Positions 9,790-18,992 of a stretch of 64,000 nt of DNA are shown here, piece by piece (the stretch's first letter is position 1; every line of letters starts with the position of its first letter). A model generated the notes under the pieces. The model was given only the letters and a program-made list of their open reading frames with translations. It made no database searches and was not told the origin of the DNA. The position numbers were made by a program, and so were the translations under genes. The stretch comes from Spirochaetia bacterium (GTDB lineage: Bacteria; Spirochaetota; Leptospiria; Turneriellales; JAOUOS01), in the NCBI GenBank assembly GCA_029880285.1, contig JAOUOS010000005.1, forward strand, positions 85,767 to 149,766. Reading direction: 5' to 3'.

Positions 9790-10380
9790 ATGAAATACGA
9801 AGAATTTTTAAAATGCACCAAACTATCATTAGAAGAAATTATCGCTTTTTCTTGCGGAACTTTAATAGAAGACCCGCCTGAAGAACTACCGCAGTTGCCT
9901 GCTCCGCCATTTTTAATGATTGATAGAATAACATCGGTTGAACGGAACGGTTCAAAAGGAAAAATTGTCGCTGAAATGGATGTAAAATTAGACAATCTTT
10001 TCTTTCAAATACATTTTCGAAATGATCCAGTGCATCCAGGATGTCTTGGAGTTGACGCTATATGGCAGCTATTAGGGTTTTTCTGCTGTTTAAACGGCGC
10101 GCAAGGCGGCGGCAGGGCGTTAGGATGTAAAGAAGTTGAATTTTTGGGACAGGTTAGACCTTTTAATAAGGTAGTAAGATATGAAATTAATGTAAGAAGA
10201 TTTTCAAATATGCCCCAGCAGGGAACCGCTTTAGCAGTAGGAACAGGTAAGGTTTTTGTAGATGATGAACATATTTATACCATAAATGAAGCAAAATCAG
10301 GAGTATTTAAGGGTATTGCTTATAAAGATTTTCCTAACCGAAGCCAAAATTCAATAGGCGGCAGAATTGTAACAGAGTAG
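9790..10380 (+). CDS. fabA: 3-hydroxydecanoyl-ACP dehydratase/isomerase FabA
   Basis: Dehydrates 3-hydroxyacyl-ACP and, in classical FabA, isomerises trans-2 to cis-3-decenoyl-ACP for unsaturated fatty acid synthesis. The hot-dog fold signature is well kept: LPAPPFLMIDRI, HFRNDPVHPGCLGVDAIWQL with the presumed catalytic His75 and Asp89 (same 14-residue spacing as His70/Asp84 of E. coli FabA), then GRALGCKEVEFLGQV. At 196 residues it is slightly longer than E. coli FabA because of an N-terminal extension. The usual partner fabB is not adjacent; trpD follows after 8 nt. A nitronate-monooxygenase/FabK-like gene lies about 9 kb away. Confidence 0.93.
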   Translation: MKYEEFLKCTKLSLEEIIAFSCGTLIEDPPEELPQLPAPPFLMIDRITSVERNGSKGKIVAEMDVKLDNLFFQIHFRNDPVHPGCLGVDAIWQLLGFFCCLNGAQGGGRALGCKEVEFLGQVRPFNKVVRYEINVRRFSNMPQQGTALAVGTGKVFVDDEHIYTINEAKSGVFKGIAYKDFPNRSQNSIGGRIVTE

Positions 10381-10388
10381 TTACTATA

Positions 10389-11426
10389 ATGCTAATTTAT
10401 AATCAAATATTAGAAAAAATACTATCGAAAAAAAATTTATCGCCTGAAGAATCTGAGTGGTTAATGAATGAAACCATGGAAGGCACATTAACTTCAGCTC
10501 AAATAGCCGGATGGCTTACAGCTTTAAGGGCCAAAGGTGAAAGTTCAGAAGAAATAGCTTCTTTCGCTAAAATAATGAGAAAAAAAGCGGTATCTGTAAA
10601 CTTTTCAACAGATATGCTTCTTGATACCTGCGGCACAGGTGGCGATAAATCAAACTTAATGAATATTTCTACTTTATCAGCTATTACTTTGGCTTCAATG
10701 GGCATTCCCGTGGCAAAACACGGTAATAAAGCTGTTTCTTCAAGCTGCGGATCGGCTGATATTCTTGAAAAACTGGGCTATCCTTTAAATGAAACTGCTG
10801 AACAGACAACCAATCGCTTGAAAAATGATCATTTTGCTTTCTTTTTCGCGCCTTTATTTCATCCGGCTATGAAAAACGCAGCAACTACACGAAAAGAACT
10901 GGGTATACGTACTGTTTTTAACATACTGGGCCCGCTTTCAAACCCGGCTTCTGCAAGCGTACATCTTTTGGGAGTTTTCGATAAAAGCATGATTAAAATA
11001 ATGGCAGAGGCTTTACTTAAACTTAATGTAAAAACAGCTATGGTTATATCATCAGATGACGGCCTGGACGAAATAAGCCCTATAGTGCCTACTTATTACG
11101 CGTTAATTGATAATAATAATCTCACCGAGGGAATTATTGATCCTGCTAAGCTTGATATTTCAAATAAAGATTTACATAAATTAAAAGTAAATAATGCCGA
11201 AGACGCTTTTCAAAAAGCAAAAGATACATTAAAAGGATCCTATTTGCCCGGAGTTGAAGCTGTCTCTTTAAATTCATGTGCCGCATATTATCTATGGCAA
11301 AAAGCAAATAATAAAACAAATCAAAGTATATCTGATTTTTTACGTCAGGAATTTAAAAATATAAAAGAAGTACTATTGTCGGGAAAGCCATATATATTTA
11401 CAGAAAAATGGCTAAAACAAATCTAA
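10389..11426 (+). CDS. trpD: Anthranilate phosphoribosyltransferase
   Basis: Second step of tryptophan synthesis: transfers phosphoribose from PRPP to anthranilate. The 345-residue length is normal. Diagnostic motifs are DTCGTGGDKS (PRPP loop, about residue 79), KHGNKAVSSSCGSADILE (about 110), and the NPASASVHLLGVF segment, with the helical N-terminal domain before them. It starts 8 nt after fabA and is likely co-transcribed with it. No other trp gene is present in the window, so the pathway genes are scattered in this genome. Confidence 0.96.
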   Translation: MLIYNQILEKILSKKNLSPEESEWLMNETMEGTLTSAQIAGWLTALRAKGESSEEIASFAKIMRKKAVSVNFSTDMLLDTCGTGGDKSNLMNISTLSAITLASMGIPVAKHGNKAVSSSCGSADILEKLGYPLNETAEQTTNRLKNDHFAFFFAPLFHPAMKNAATTRKELGIRTVFNILGPLSNPASASVHLLGVFDKSMIKIMAEALLKLNVKTAMVISSDDGLDEISPIVPTYYALIDNNNLTEGIIDPAKLDISNKDLHKLKVNNAEDAFQKAKDTLKGSYLPGVEAVSLNSCAAYYLWQKANNKTNQSISDFLRQEFKNIKEVLLSGKPYIFTEKWLKQI

Positions 11427-11556
11427 ATTTACCACGAAAAAAATCTTAATATATACTTTGAAATAAATTAGAAAAAGTATTATTCTATATATGTATTCTG
11501 CGTTTTTTGTCGATAAATATTGTATAAAATAATATTTTTAGAATATAAAGTTATTT

Positions 11557-12612
11557 ATGATTTATGATAAAAACATTCCTATTGGCAATTGGATGATAAC
11601 TGATGTTAATATTATTACTGGTGACACATCTGTTGAAAAAGCCATTAAATTAATGAACGAAAAAAACGTAAGTTATGTTCTTGTAGGAACAAAAGAAAAA
11701 CCAGAAGGTATTTTTACAGAAAGAGACGTTGTAAAATTTTTTTCTCAGGGGCAAAACGGAAAAAAAGAACCGGTTAAAAATCATATGTCAAAGGACCTTA
11801 AGTTAACACATGAATCTGTTTCTTTTGAAGAAAGTTTAAGAATTATGATAGATGAAGATATTCGCCATTTACCCATTATTTCTAAAAATGAGATCGCGGG
11901 CATGGTATCATCAAAAGAATTAATTAAATTTAAATACAACATTTTAGAAGAAGCGTTTCATAATACACGCAGAGAATTACAAAAAACTGTTGATTTATTA
12001 AAAAAAGACTCTGACGAAAGAATTCAAATTTTAATGAAAGATTATGAAAAACTTCAAACTAAAGCATTTACAGACGATATGACCGGACTTTTTAACCGCC
12101 GCTATTTTGAAGACAGACTTAGTGAAGAAATCGCGCGATCTCAAAGATACGGATATCCGCTTTCACTAGTATTTTTAGATGTAGATGATTTTAAATATTA
12201 TAACGATACAAACGGACACCAAAAAGGAGATAAGGTTCTTGAAACCATTGGAGAAATTTTACGTTTTTTTAACAGTGAATTAACAGAAAAAAGCGCGAAT
12301 CTTCGTAAATCTGATATTGTGGCAAGATATGGCGGCGAAGAGTTTATTGTAATTTTACCATATGCTGATAACAAAGAAGCTCTAGCAGTTGCAGAAAGAA
12401 TAAGAGTGGCAATTGAAAAACATAAATTTGAACATGAAAAAAAACAGCCTCAAGGAGATTTAACCATCAGCGCGGGTGTGGCAACTTTTCCCGAGATGGC
12501 TCGTACGGCTGAAGAACTAATTAATATGGCTGATAAGGCATTATACCATGCGAAAAGAACAGGAAAAAACAAAGTCTGTTGTTTTAATCCCAAAAAAACT
12601 GTGGCTAAATAA
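11557..12612 (+). CDS. CBS-pair diguanylate cyclase (GGDEF)
   Basis: Makes the second messenger c-di-GMP from two GTP. Residues about 10-130 form two CBS motifs, which usually bind adenine nucleotides and would sense energy or nucleotide state. A short coiled linker (about 135-170) follows, then a GGDEF domain beginning at FTDDMTGLFNRRYFED. The active site is GGEEF at 259-263, a functional variant. R250-K-S-D253 lies exactly five residues before it, the product-inhibition I-site. No membrane segment is seen, so the enzyme is cytoplasmic. The mltG reading frame starts within its last 65 nt, which suggests co-expression. Confidence 0.93.
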   Translation: MIYDKNIPIGNWMITDVNIITGDTSVEKAIKLMNEKNVSYVLVGTKEKPEGIFTERDVVKFFSQGQNGKKEPVKNHMSKDLKLTHESVSFEESLRIMIDEDIRHLPIISKNEIAGMVSSKELIKFKYNILEEAFHNTRRELQKTVDLLKKDSDERIQILMKDYEKLQTKAFTDDMTGLFNRRYFEDRLSEEIARSQRYGYPLSLVFLDVDDFKYYNDTNGHQKGDKVLETIGEILRFFNSELTEKSANLRKSDIVARYGGEEFIVILPYADNKEALAVAERIRVAIEKHKFEHEKKQPQGDLTISAGVATFPEMARTAEELINMADKALYHAKRTGKNKVCCFNPKKTVAK

Positions 12613-13606
12613 CTTGCTTCAAAAAAAAATTATTTATATAACATCTTTTTCTTTTGTTTTCTTATTATTCTTTTTAGGATTTTCTATATATTTTTTTAAT
12701 AAACCTGCCGGTAACGGTTCCCGTAAAATTGATCTTATTGTAAAACCCGGCTGGGGTTCTAAGGTTACAGCTGATATACTTGAAAAAGAAAATTTAATAA
12801 AAAACAGCTATTTTTTTAGGACCCTTCTTATTATAACAGGAAATCGAAATAATATTAAAAAAGGGATTTATCCCATAAATAACTCGATGAGTTCTTCTAA
12901 AATTATTGATATTTTAACAAGCGGAAAGACTAAAGTAATTAAAATAACTATTCCTGAAGGCTTTAATAACCGGCAAATTGCCGATTTATTTGTTAAAAAT
13001 GGTTTTTTTTCAACAAGACAAGAATTTCTAGCCTTTGCCGCGAATAAAAACATTTTAAAAGCTTATAATATTTTGGGCAATGACCTCGAAGGATATCTAT
13101 TTCCTGAAACTTATTATATTCCTGTAGGCTATGAAAAGCAAAAAGTAATTGAATTAATGGTAAATACATTTTTTGAAAAAGTTTCAAACATTCCCGATTT
13201 TCCTCAAAATTTTAAAGAAAGACAACAACTGATTATTTTGGCCAGTATTATTGAAAAAGAAGCAAAATTAAAAGAAGAAAGACCTATAATTGCCAGTGTT
13301 TTCTCGAATAGAATTGCCGAAAATTATCCGCTGGAATCATGCGCTACTATACAATATTTATTTGAAAAACCTAAAAATCCGCTTTTATTTAAACATTTGA
13401 AAATAAAATCACCTTATAATACGTATATTAATAAGGGACTTCCTCCCGGTCCTATTGCGAGCCCGGGCTTAGAGGCATTACAAGCGGCATTAGATCCGGC
13501 TGAAACTCAGTTTAAATTTTTTGTGGTAAAAAAAGACGGTAGCCATCATTTTTCAAAAACCTTTAATGAGCATGTAAAAGCAAAAAGATATGAATTTCTT
13601 CATTAA
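12548..13606 (+). CDS. mltG: Endolytic peptidoglycan transglycosylase MltG
   Basis: Cleaves nascent glycan strands in the periplasm and so sets their length. One membrane anchor (IIYITSFSFVFLLFFLGFSI, about residues 28-47) precedes a LysM-like segment and the YceG domain. Family motifs are LEGYLFPETYYIP near 180, ASIIEKEA near 235 with the catalytic glutamate, LESCATIQY, and SPYNTYINKGLPPGPIASPG near 295. ATG 12548 gives a 65-nt overlap with the GGDEF gene; an in-frame TTG at 12614, directly after that gene's stop, is an alternative. The stop shares TTAA with convergent dapF. Confidence 0.94.
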   Translation: MRKEQEKTKSVVLIPKKLWLNNLLQKKIIYITSFSFVFLLFFLGFSIYFFNKPAGNGSRKIDLIVKPGWGSKVTADILEKENLIKNSYFFRTLLIITGNRNNIKKGIYPINNSMSSSKIIDILTSGKTKVIKITIPEGFNNRQIADLFVKNGFFSTRQEFLAFAANKNILKAYNILGNDLEGYLFPETYYIPVGYEKQKVIELMVNTFFEKVSNIPDFPQNFKERQQLIILASIIEKEAKLKEERPIIASVFSNRIAENYPLESCATIQYLFEKPKNPLLFKHLKIKSPYNTYINKGLPPGPIASPGLEALQAALDPAETQFKFFVVKKDGSHHFSKTFNEHVKAKRYEFLH

Positions 13607-14451
13607 ATGATAGTAGTTTCGCCTTCAAAAACGTCTTTACAGGGTCCTGTCATATAAACATGGTTATCTTTTTCAGACCAGTAAATTTCTAAAATACCGC
13701 CTTTTAAGTCTACTTTGCTTTTTCTTTTAATTTTACCTATAAGTACGCCGGCAACAACAACAGCAGAAGCGCCAGTACCGCAGGCAAGAGTTTCGCCTAC
13801 GCCTCTTTCCCATGTTCTTTGTTTTACCTGATCTTCATCTACCATTTGCACAAATTCTACATTGGTTCTATTGGGAAAAAGAGAATAATTTTCTATAAGC
13901 GGTCCATATTTTTCAACAGGAAAGTTATCTACATCGTCAACCCAAATCACACAATGTGGATTTCCCATTGAAACGACAGTGCATTGAAAAGTATTATGAT
14001 CATCTAAATATATCTTTTCATTTAATACTTGTTTATTTTCTTCACCCGGAGCGTACTGCATGGGAATTCTAGATCTTTCAAATATGGGTTCACCCATATC
14101 GGCCTTAACTCTATATACTCTGCCGTCTCTAACCATTAATATACTGGGAATTATACCCCTTAATGTTTCAACCATTAATTTTTGTTTAGTGGTTTTACCC
14201 CTATCATATAAATACTTACCAAGACATCTTATCGCGTTGCCGCACATTTCGGCTTCTGTACCATCGGGATTAAAAATTCTAATTTGAATATCAGCTTTAG
14301 GAGCATCTGGTTTCATTATTAAAACCAAACCATCGGCCCCAACCCCGTAATGTCTATCACAAAGAAGTCTTGCCGCTCTGGCCGGATTTTTAGGTATATC
14401 TTCAGTAAAAAGATAATCATTGCCTAACCCTTCTAATTTTGCGAATCTCAT
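13603..14451 (-). CDS. dapF: Diaminopimelate epimerase
   Basis: Interconverts LL- and meso-diaminopimelate for lysine and peptidoglycan synthesis; its presence implies meso-DAP in the wall. The 282-residue protein begins with the typical FAKLEGLGNDYLF. The two catalytic cysteines are in AEMCGNAIRCLG (about residue 68) and ETLACGTGASAV (about 223). AGGAG lies 4-5 nt before the ATG. The last four bases, TTAA, serve as stop for both dapF and mltG, leaving no room for a terminator between them. Confidence 0.96.
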   Translation of the reverse strand: MRFAKLEGLGNDYLFTEDIPKNPARAARLLCDRHYGVGADGLVLIMKPDAPKADIQIRIFNPDGTEAEMCGNAIRCLGKYLYDRGKTTKQKLMVETLRGIIPSILMVRDGRVYRVKADMGEPIFERSRIPMQYAPGEENKQVLNEKIYLDDHNTFQCTVVSMGNPHCVIWVDDVDNFPVEKYGPLIENYSLFPNRTNVEFVQMVDEDQVKQRTWERGVGETLACGTGASAVVVAGVLIGKIKRKSKVDLKGGILEIYWSEKDNHVYMTGPCKDVFEGETTII

Positions 14452-14592
14452 ACAGTCTCCTCTTCTTTATCTTAAAATTTATATCTACTTAGCAATAAAA
14501 ATTCTATTGACTTATACGATAGAGAAAATTAAATACCCCCATGGTAAATAAAGAATAAATAATTATTTTTTTGATATTAATGAATTATTTAT

Positions 14593-15462
14593 ATGCCAAA
14601 TTTTATGGATGAGACAGGCTTTCAAGAACTTTTTATAAAATACAGTCAAAGTCAAGAAGGTTCTATTGAACGAGAAAAGTGTAAAGAACTTTTGCACGAA
14701 CATATTTATTTATATCCCATTAGAAGATATAGAGCCAGCTCTGATGACGCGTCTGATTTTTATTTATATTTATATCCAAAAATTAATTTATTGTTTGAGA
14801 GCTATAATCCTAATAAAAATATTTCATTTTTAGTTTATTTATCTGTCAAATTAAGGTATTACTTTTATAAATTTCTAGAAAAAAATAAATCAAAAAAAAT
14901 ACTAAATATAGAGAATAGTCATGTAAGCTGGGAAAATGAAGCTGACAGCAGGCCGTTTTTTGTATCACATGAAAATGATAATGATAAAGACAAGCTTAAA
15001 AGTTTTATTCAAAAAGCCATTGAATCATTAGAACCGGCTGAAGAACTGCCTACCAGACTTTATTATGGTTTTCCTTTACGACTAAAGCATTTAAGATTTT
15101 TATTTAAAACTCATGGCAGTTATTTAATTTTTGATGAATACAGAGAATATTTAAATAAACTAAATGAATGGGAAAAAAAAGAAAGTAAAAATAAGAAAAA
15201 TCTGCTTATAAAACTTCAAAAAATACAATTAAAGATAGAAACAAATAAAGAAAAAGAAGATGAACTTTTTAAAAAACAAAAAGAAGCATTAGATGATTTT
15301 TTTAACATTAAAAACCCTATTTCATTAAAAAAGATATCTGATATTCTAAAAGAAGCAATATCTGTAATTCATAGGAAAATAAAGAAAGCTCGCTTTAAAA
15401 TTAAAAATTTTATTTTAAATAAATTCGAAGAATTTAAAGAACTTGTAAATATAACGGTTTAA
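14593..15462 (+). CDS. Divergent sigma-70-like protein (probable ECF-type or spirochaete-type)
   Basis: A 289-residue protein with a region at about 45-95 (DDASDFYLYLYPKINLLF followed by a PNKNISFLVYLSVKLRYYFYK stretch) that follows the pattern of sigma region 2: an acidic DAxDxxxxLY helix, then an FxxYLxxxLRxxxYxF core-binding helix. Near the C-terminus, residues about 240-270 (LKKISDILKEAISVIHRKIK, then KARFKI) resemble a region 4 helix-turn-helix. Between them lies a long charged coiled-coil-like insert (about 185-235). The next gene, 1 nt downstream, has an anti-sigma zinc motif, which supports the assignment. Sequence similarity is remote and the call is an inference. Confidence 0.5.
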   Translation: MPNFMDETGFQELFIKYSQSQEGSIEREKCKELLHEHIYLYPIRRYRASSDDASDFYLYLYPKINLLFESYNPNKNISFLVYLSVKLRYYFYKFLEKNKSKKILNIENSHVSWENEADSRPFFVSHENDNDKDKLKSFIQKAIESLEPAEELPTRLYYGFPLRLKHLRFLFKTHGSYLIFDEYREYLNKLNEWEKKESKNKKNLLIKLQKIQLKIETNKEKEDELFKKQKEALDDFFNIKNPISLKKISDILKEAISVIHRKIKKARFKIKNFILNKFEEFKELVNITV

Positions 15463-15463
15463 C

Positions 15464-16105
15464 ATGGCTAAAACAAAACACTTAAGCGAAGAAAACTTTA
15501 TGGCGCTTTTACAGCATTCTTTAGATAAAAAATCTTTTAATAATAATAAAAATATTTTAAATACTTTAAGTCATCTAGAAAAATGCGCTGTTTGCTTTGC
15601 CGGTTTTTGGGAATCATACGATACTCTCAATATTTTAAAAACGAAGAAAATTTCTTTACTAACAAAACTTTCTATAGAGTTGAACGGCATCGCTCAAACT
15701 TTTTCTTTAAAAAATATACAAAGCTTTCTTCCTGTATCGTTTACGCCGGCAGCAGCCGTAAGAAATAACAGTGATAAAGATTTTTTTTCAGAAGGAAAAA
15801 TAAAAATAATTGAAAAAAAACTACCGGGAACTGTATTTTCACTACAAATAAAAACAAAACCAAAAGTATTGTATTTTGTATGGAATATAAAAGGCGAATA
15901 TAAAAGACTGGTAGATTTATGTTTTTATGTTAACAATAAAGAAGAAGAAAAACAATCGGGATTTACTAAGCCTTTAGAATTTATATTCTCGCATGAAACA
16001 AAAAAAAGAACCGCCGATACAAACTTGTTTTTTACCATAAAATATTTAGACAGCAGAGAAAAAACTAATGAAAGAAAAATCTTCGAAATAAATATTACAA
16101 AATAG
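15464..16105 (+). CDS. Putative zinc-binding anti-sigma factor (ZAS-like)
   Basis: A 213-residue protein whose N-terminus carries H37-x3-C41-x2-C44 (HLEKCAVC), the pattern of zinc-associated anti-sigma factors, preceded by a helical segment. No transmembrane helix is visible, so it would act in the cytoplasm, unlike membrane-bound ZAS proteins. The C-terminal part (about 110-210) is beta-rich with segments such as KVLYFVWNIKGEYKRLVDLC and could be a sensor or Ig-like domain. It starts 1 nt after the sigma-like gene, the usual sigma/anti-sigma arrangement. The zinc motif is plain; the pairing is inferred. Confidence 0.5.
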   Translation: MAKTKHLSEENFMALLQHSLDKKSFNNNKNILNTLSHLEKCAVCFAGFWESYDTLNILKTKKISLLTKLSIELNGIAQTFSLKNIQSFLPVSFTPAAAVRNNSDKDFFSEGKIKIIEKKLPGTVFSLQIKTKPKVLYFVWNIKGEYKRLVDLCFYVNNKEEEKQSGFTKPLEFIFSHETKKRTADTNLFFTIKYLDSREKTNERKIFEINITK

Positions 16106-16107
16106 TT

Positions 16108-17283
16108 TTATTTAATAAGATTTAAAAAATAAGACTCTACTTCTTTATAATCTCTATCTAGTTTTTCAGGTAAAAGCTTTAACCCTTTTTTAATATGAAA
16201 AGCCGCTTTATCTTTTTTATTATCTTTTAATAATTTTTGACCGGTAAAGATTTCATCGCGGGCCTTAATATATTTTTCACATTTTTTGCATTTTGGATTT
16301 TCTTCTAATAACTGCTTATATCCGTCAGCTATTTCTAGGTTTTCAAATTTTGTATCCATAAGACAACCCTTGGGATGATCGTAAACATCTGGTATCCAGT
16401 AAATTTGATGACCCATCTCGTGAGCCACCAGATATCCGCCTATGGCTTTATTTATAAAATCACGTGATAAACTTCCCATTTTTGAACTTGCTTTACCTAA
16501 AAAATAAGGTTCATTAGAATAAAGTTCAAATACACTGCTAAAAGAACTGACACCCGCTAAATTACCCTCACGCGCGGGAGATTCAAAGCTACTGCCCGAT
16601 ACCTTGGCGTGTTTAAAAATAACATGAGGATAAGGCTTTTCAATTTCATCATAAACTAAAATAGTATTTGTAAGAATTATATCATACGAATCTTGATATT
16701 TCATCAACTCAACCCATGCTTTATAACTGTGATATTTATGATTTTTTGAAAATAAAGAGTTTTGATTTTTAAGTTTATATTTTTTTAAAAATAAAAGTTT
16801 TTCATTATACACTTTTATTAAATAATCGGCAAAATCAGAATAACTTTTTGCCTTATAATAGGTATTTAAATCACTTAATGACCAATTGTTTTTAAGAAAA
16901 TTGATTATTTCATTTTTCTTAAGTAAAATCTTTTGTTCCCATTTTTTTTCATCTATACCCAGCAAAGGTTCAAAATTTTTAAGCCAGTTATCAAACTTTG
17001 AATTTTTCTGTGCCGATTCATTAAATAAATTTTCAAGCGTTCCTGTTTTTATAATAGAAAAATTAACCGAAACATTGGTAAACTTTTTCTGCAGCATTAC
17101 AATAGCTTCATTAAAAATAACATCAATATCTTCATTACTTAACTTTTCAAGACGATTATCTTGAAAAACACCTACTGTTAAATTAATTTTTTGATTTTGG
17201 TATTCTGGCTTTTTATTTGAAAAATAAAACAAAGCTAAAAAAATAGAAAATAATATTATTAAATGATATTTTCTATTTTTCAC
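16108..17283 (-). CDS. Exported zinc metalloprotease with atypical metzincin-like site
   Basis: A 391-residue protein with one N-terminal hydrophobic segment (YHLIILFSIFLALFYF, about residues 6-21) that exports or anchors it. The active site is H288-E-M-G-H292, with D299 and D302/H303 shortly after, then G-C-L-M309, which looks like a metzincin Met-turn but only nine residues past the aspartate. In classical metzincins the third ligand lies six residues after the second histidine; here the nearest candidate is seven (D299). A CxxC pair (PKCKKCEKY) and a helical TPR-like tail follow. It lies 13 nt downstream of the M30-like protease gene on the same strand, a likely operon. Confidence 0.75.
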   Translation of the reverse strand: MKNRKYHLIILFSIFLALFYFSNKKPEYQNQKINLTVGVFQDNRLEKLSNEDIDVIFNEAIVMLQKKFTNVSVNFSIIKTGTLENLFNESAQKNSKFDNWLKNFEPLLGIDEKKWEQKILLKKNEIINFLKNNWSLSDLNTYYKAKSYSDFADYLIKVYNEKLLFLKKYKLKNQNSLFSKNHKYHSYKAWVELMKYQDSYDIILTNTILVYDEIEKPYPHVIFKHAKVSGSSFESPAREGNLAGVSSFSSVFELYSNEPYFLGKASSKMGSLSRDFINKAIGGYLVAHEMGHQIYWIPDVYDHPKGCLMDTKFENLEIADGYKQLLEENPKCKKCEKYIKARDEIFTGQKLLKDNKKDKAAFHIKKGLKLLPEKLDRDYKEVESYFLNLIK

Positions 17284-17296
17284 TTTAGTACCTTTG

Positions 17297-18721
17297 TTAT
17301 CTATTATTCTTTAATAATTTTTTATTGATTGGTATATGCAAATATCTGGCATTATAAGAGCTTGAAGTTTTTTTAAGTTTTTCTTTTAATTGAGATTTTT
17401 CGTCTGAACTTGCCTGAAGCTTATTTAAGGTCAATTCACTTGATTGTGACGCAGAAATACTTACAAAAGACGCTCCTGCCTCAGGATTATGATCGTGATT
17501 GTATATTATAAAATTACTATCATCAGCGTGATACATTTGCGTAAAATTATACACGCCTGCGCCGCTTATTGAAGGCGAAGTACCCGCTTGCTTTACCAAT
17601 GGAACAAAAGAATACGGTTCAATATATTTGTTAGATACCGCGCCGGCAAGAGGTTTTAAGAAAAACTCATTGGTTTTTAAACTAAACTCATATCCTAAAG
17701 GAACTTGAAGAAAATTAGTGCTGCTTGAAGTACTTCCCGATTGAACCGTTAGTCCTGCTGAATTTAAATTATATAAAGAAGCGTACAAAAACCTGTATGA
17801 GCAGTCAAATTCAGGATACGTTAAATGATATACATTTGAACAATAGTCAATAAGATTTACATCTTGCATACTTTGAAGAGCATTATTAACACCCTCAATA
17901 CCCGCAAAGCCTGAAGAAGTTATTTCATAAAAAATATTAGAGCCATATATATCATATAAATATCTAAAGTAAACATAAGCATTTGCGTAATCAGTTAAAT
18001 TGTCATCCCATTTTATTAAAGAATTACCCGCTGTATTTTCAAATTCAAATAATTTATCAATTTGAGGACCATAACCGGCAATATCTGAAGCAACCTGAGA
18101 CATACCTTCATTTACCCATACTTCTTCAAAATTATCAATCCCTCGGTTATAAGCTCTATAATCTTCGCTAAAATTTAATAAATGCTGGTATTCATGTGTT
18201 AATACTGATAATAAAAATTTTGAACCAAGAACTGTTGGGTACGTGTCTAAATATAGCATAGCTCTTTCGTTAGATCTTGCCCCATCTGCATATTTTATGG
18301 CATCAGCATCTAAAACATAGTTCATTGGATTAAAATATCCTCCAAAGAAAGGATCTTCTATAGTCTCAAATCCATCTTTTATATCAAGAAATAAAAAGGT
18401 AATTTTTTTTTCTGTGCCAATGTAATAAGGCTCACCAAAAACAGGGTTTATAACTTTTATAATATGATTTTCAAAAGTATGTAATACATCTTCTACCTTT
18501 TCAATATCAACGTCAGATGTTACTTCTACATACGCTATAGCGTGTTCTGTTTCTCCCGCGAAAATAGCCTGAACCTGATAATATTCATTTTCAGCGTTAA
18601 AAACATCAACTGCCCAAAAAGATTTTGTTCCTAGAGTGTCAACGAGAGGTTCTTCATCTGAATTTATACAAGAAAAAACCGCTAAATATATTATAAATAT
18701 TTGTTTAATTTTTTTTAACAC
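17297..18721 (-). CDS. Secreted lipoprotein metalloprotease, peptidase M30-like
   Basis: A gluzincin-type protease: THEYQHLLNF gives HExxH at about residues 176-180 and the glutamate of VWVNEGMSQ follows 25 residues after the second histidine, as in hyicolysin-like M30 enzymes. From the GTG at 18721 the protein begins MLKKIKQIFIIYLAVFSC, a good lipoprotein signal with the cysteine as acylation site. The frame stays open to an ATG at 18793, which would add 24 residues before the signal and fits less well. The C-terminal 200 residues are Ser/Thr-rich and beta-like. The protein is probably surface or periplasmic, and pairs with the downstream metalloprotease. Confidence 0.82.
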   Translation of the reverse strand: MLKKIKQIFIIYLAVFSCINSDEEPLVDTLGTKSFWAVDVFNAENEYYQVQAIFAGETEHAIAYVEVTSDVDIEKVEDVLHTFENHIIKVINPVFGEPYYIGTEKKITFLFLDIKDGFETIEDPFFGGYFNPMNYVLDADAIKYADGARSNERAMLYLDTYPTVLGSKFLLSVLTHEYQHLLNFSEDYRAYNRGIDNFEEVWVNEGMSQVASDIAGYGPQIDKLFEFENTAGNSLIKWDDNLTDYANAYVYFRYLYDIYGSNIFYEITSSGFAGIEGVNNALQSMQDVNLIDYCSNVYHLTYPEFDCSYRFLYASLYNLNSAGLTVQSGSTSSSTNFLQVPLGYEFSLKTNEFFLKPLAGAVSNKYIEPYSFVPLVKQAGTSPSISGAGVYNFTQMYHADDSNFIIYNHDHNPEAGASFVSISASQSSELTLNKLQASSDEKSQLKEKLKKTSSSYNARYLHIPINKKLLKNNR

Positions 18722-18850
18722 TACGTGTAGTATAACAAATTTGCATATCAAACGGCAAGACTTTTTTAAATAACATGGTACTCTTAAGGACATCTATACT
18801 TACAATTTATAGAATTATATACTTTTATATTAATTGTTTTGATTAGGGTC

Positions 18851-18870
18851 ATTCCCGTAAAAACGGGAAT
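18851..18870. repeat. REP-like hairpin ATTCCCGT-AAAA-ACGGGAAT
   Basis: Perfect 8-bp inverted repeat with an AAAA loop, preceded by GGGTC. It is the core of a dispersed GTCATTCCCG...CGGGAATC intergenic repeat seen in many bacteria. A diverged relative lies at 25176-25193. It sits between divergent genes in a region otherwise without coding sequence (18794-18992). No T-tract follows on either strand, so it is not an obvious terminator. Confidence 0.6.
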
Positions 18871-18992
18871 CTGTTAGAAAAAAATATCAAATAGATTCCG
18901 CATTGTAGCACGTATTGTAACAAGACACGGAATTTACATTAAATTAAATAAATATATATTGACGCTTTCAAAACTTTAATTACTTTATATCT

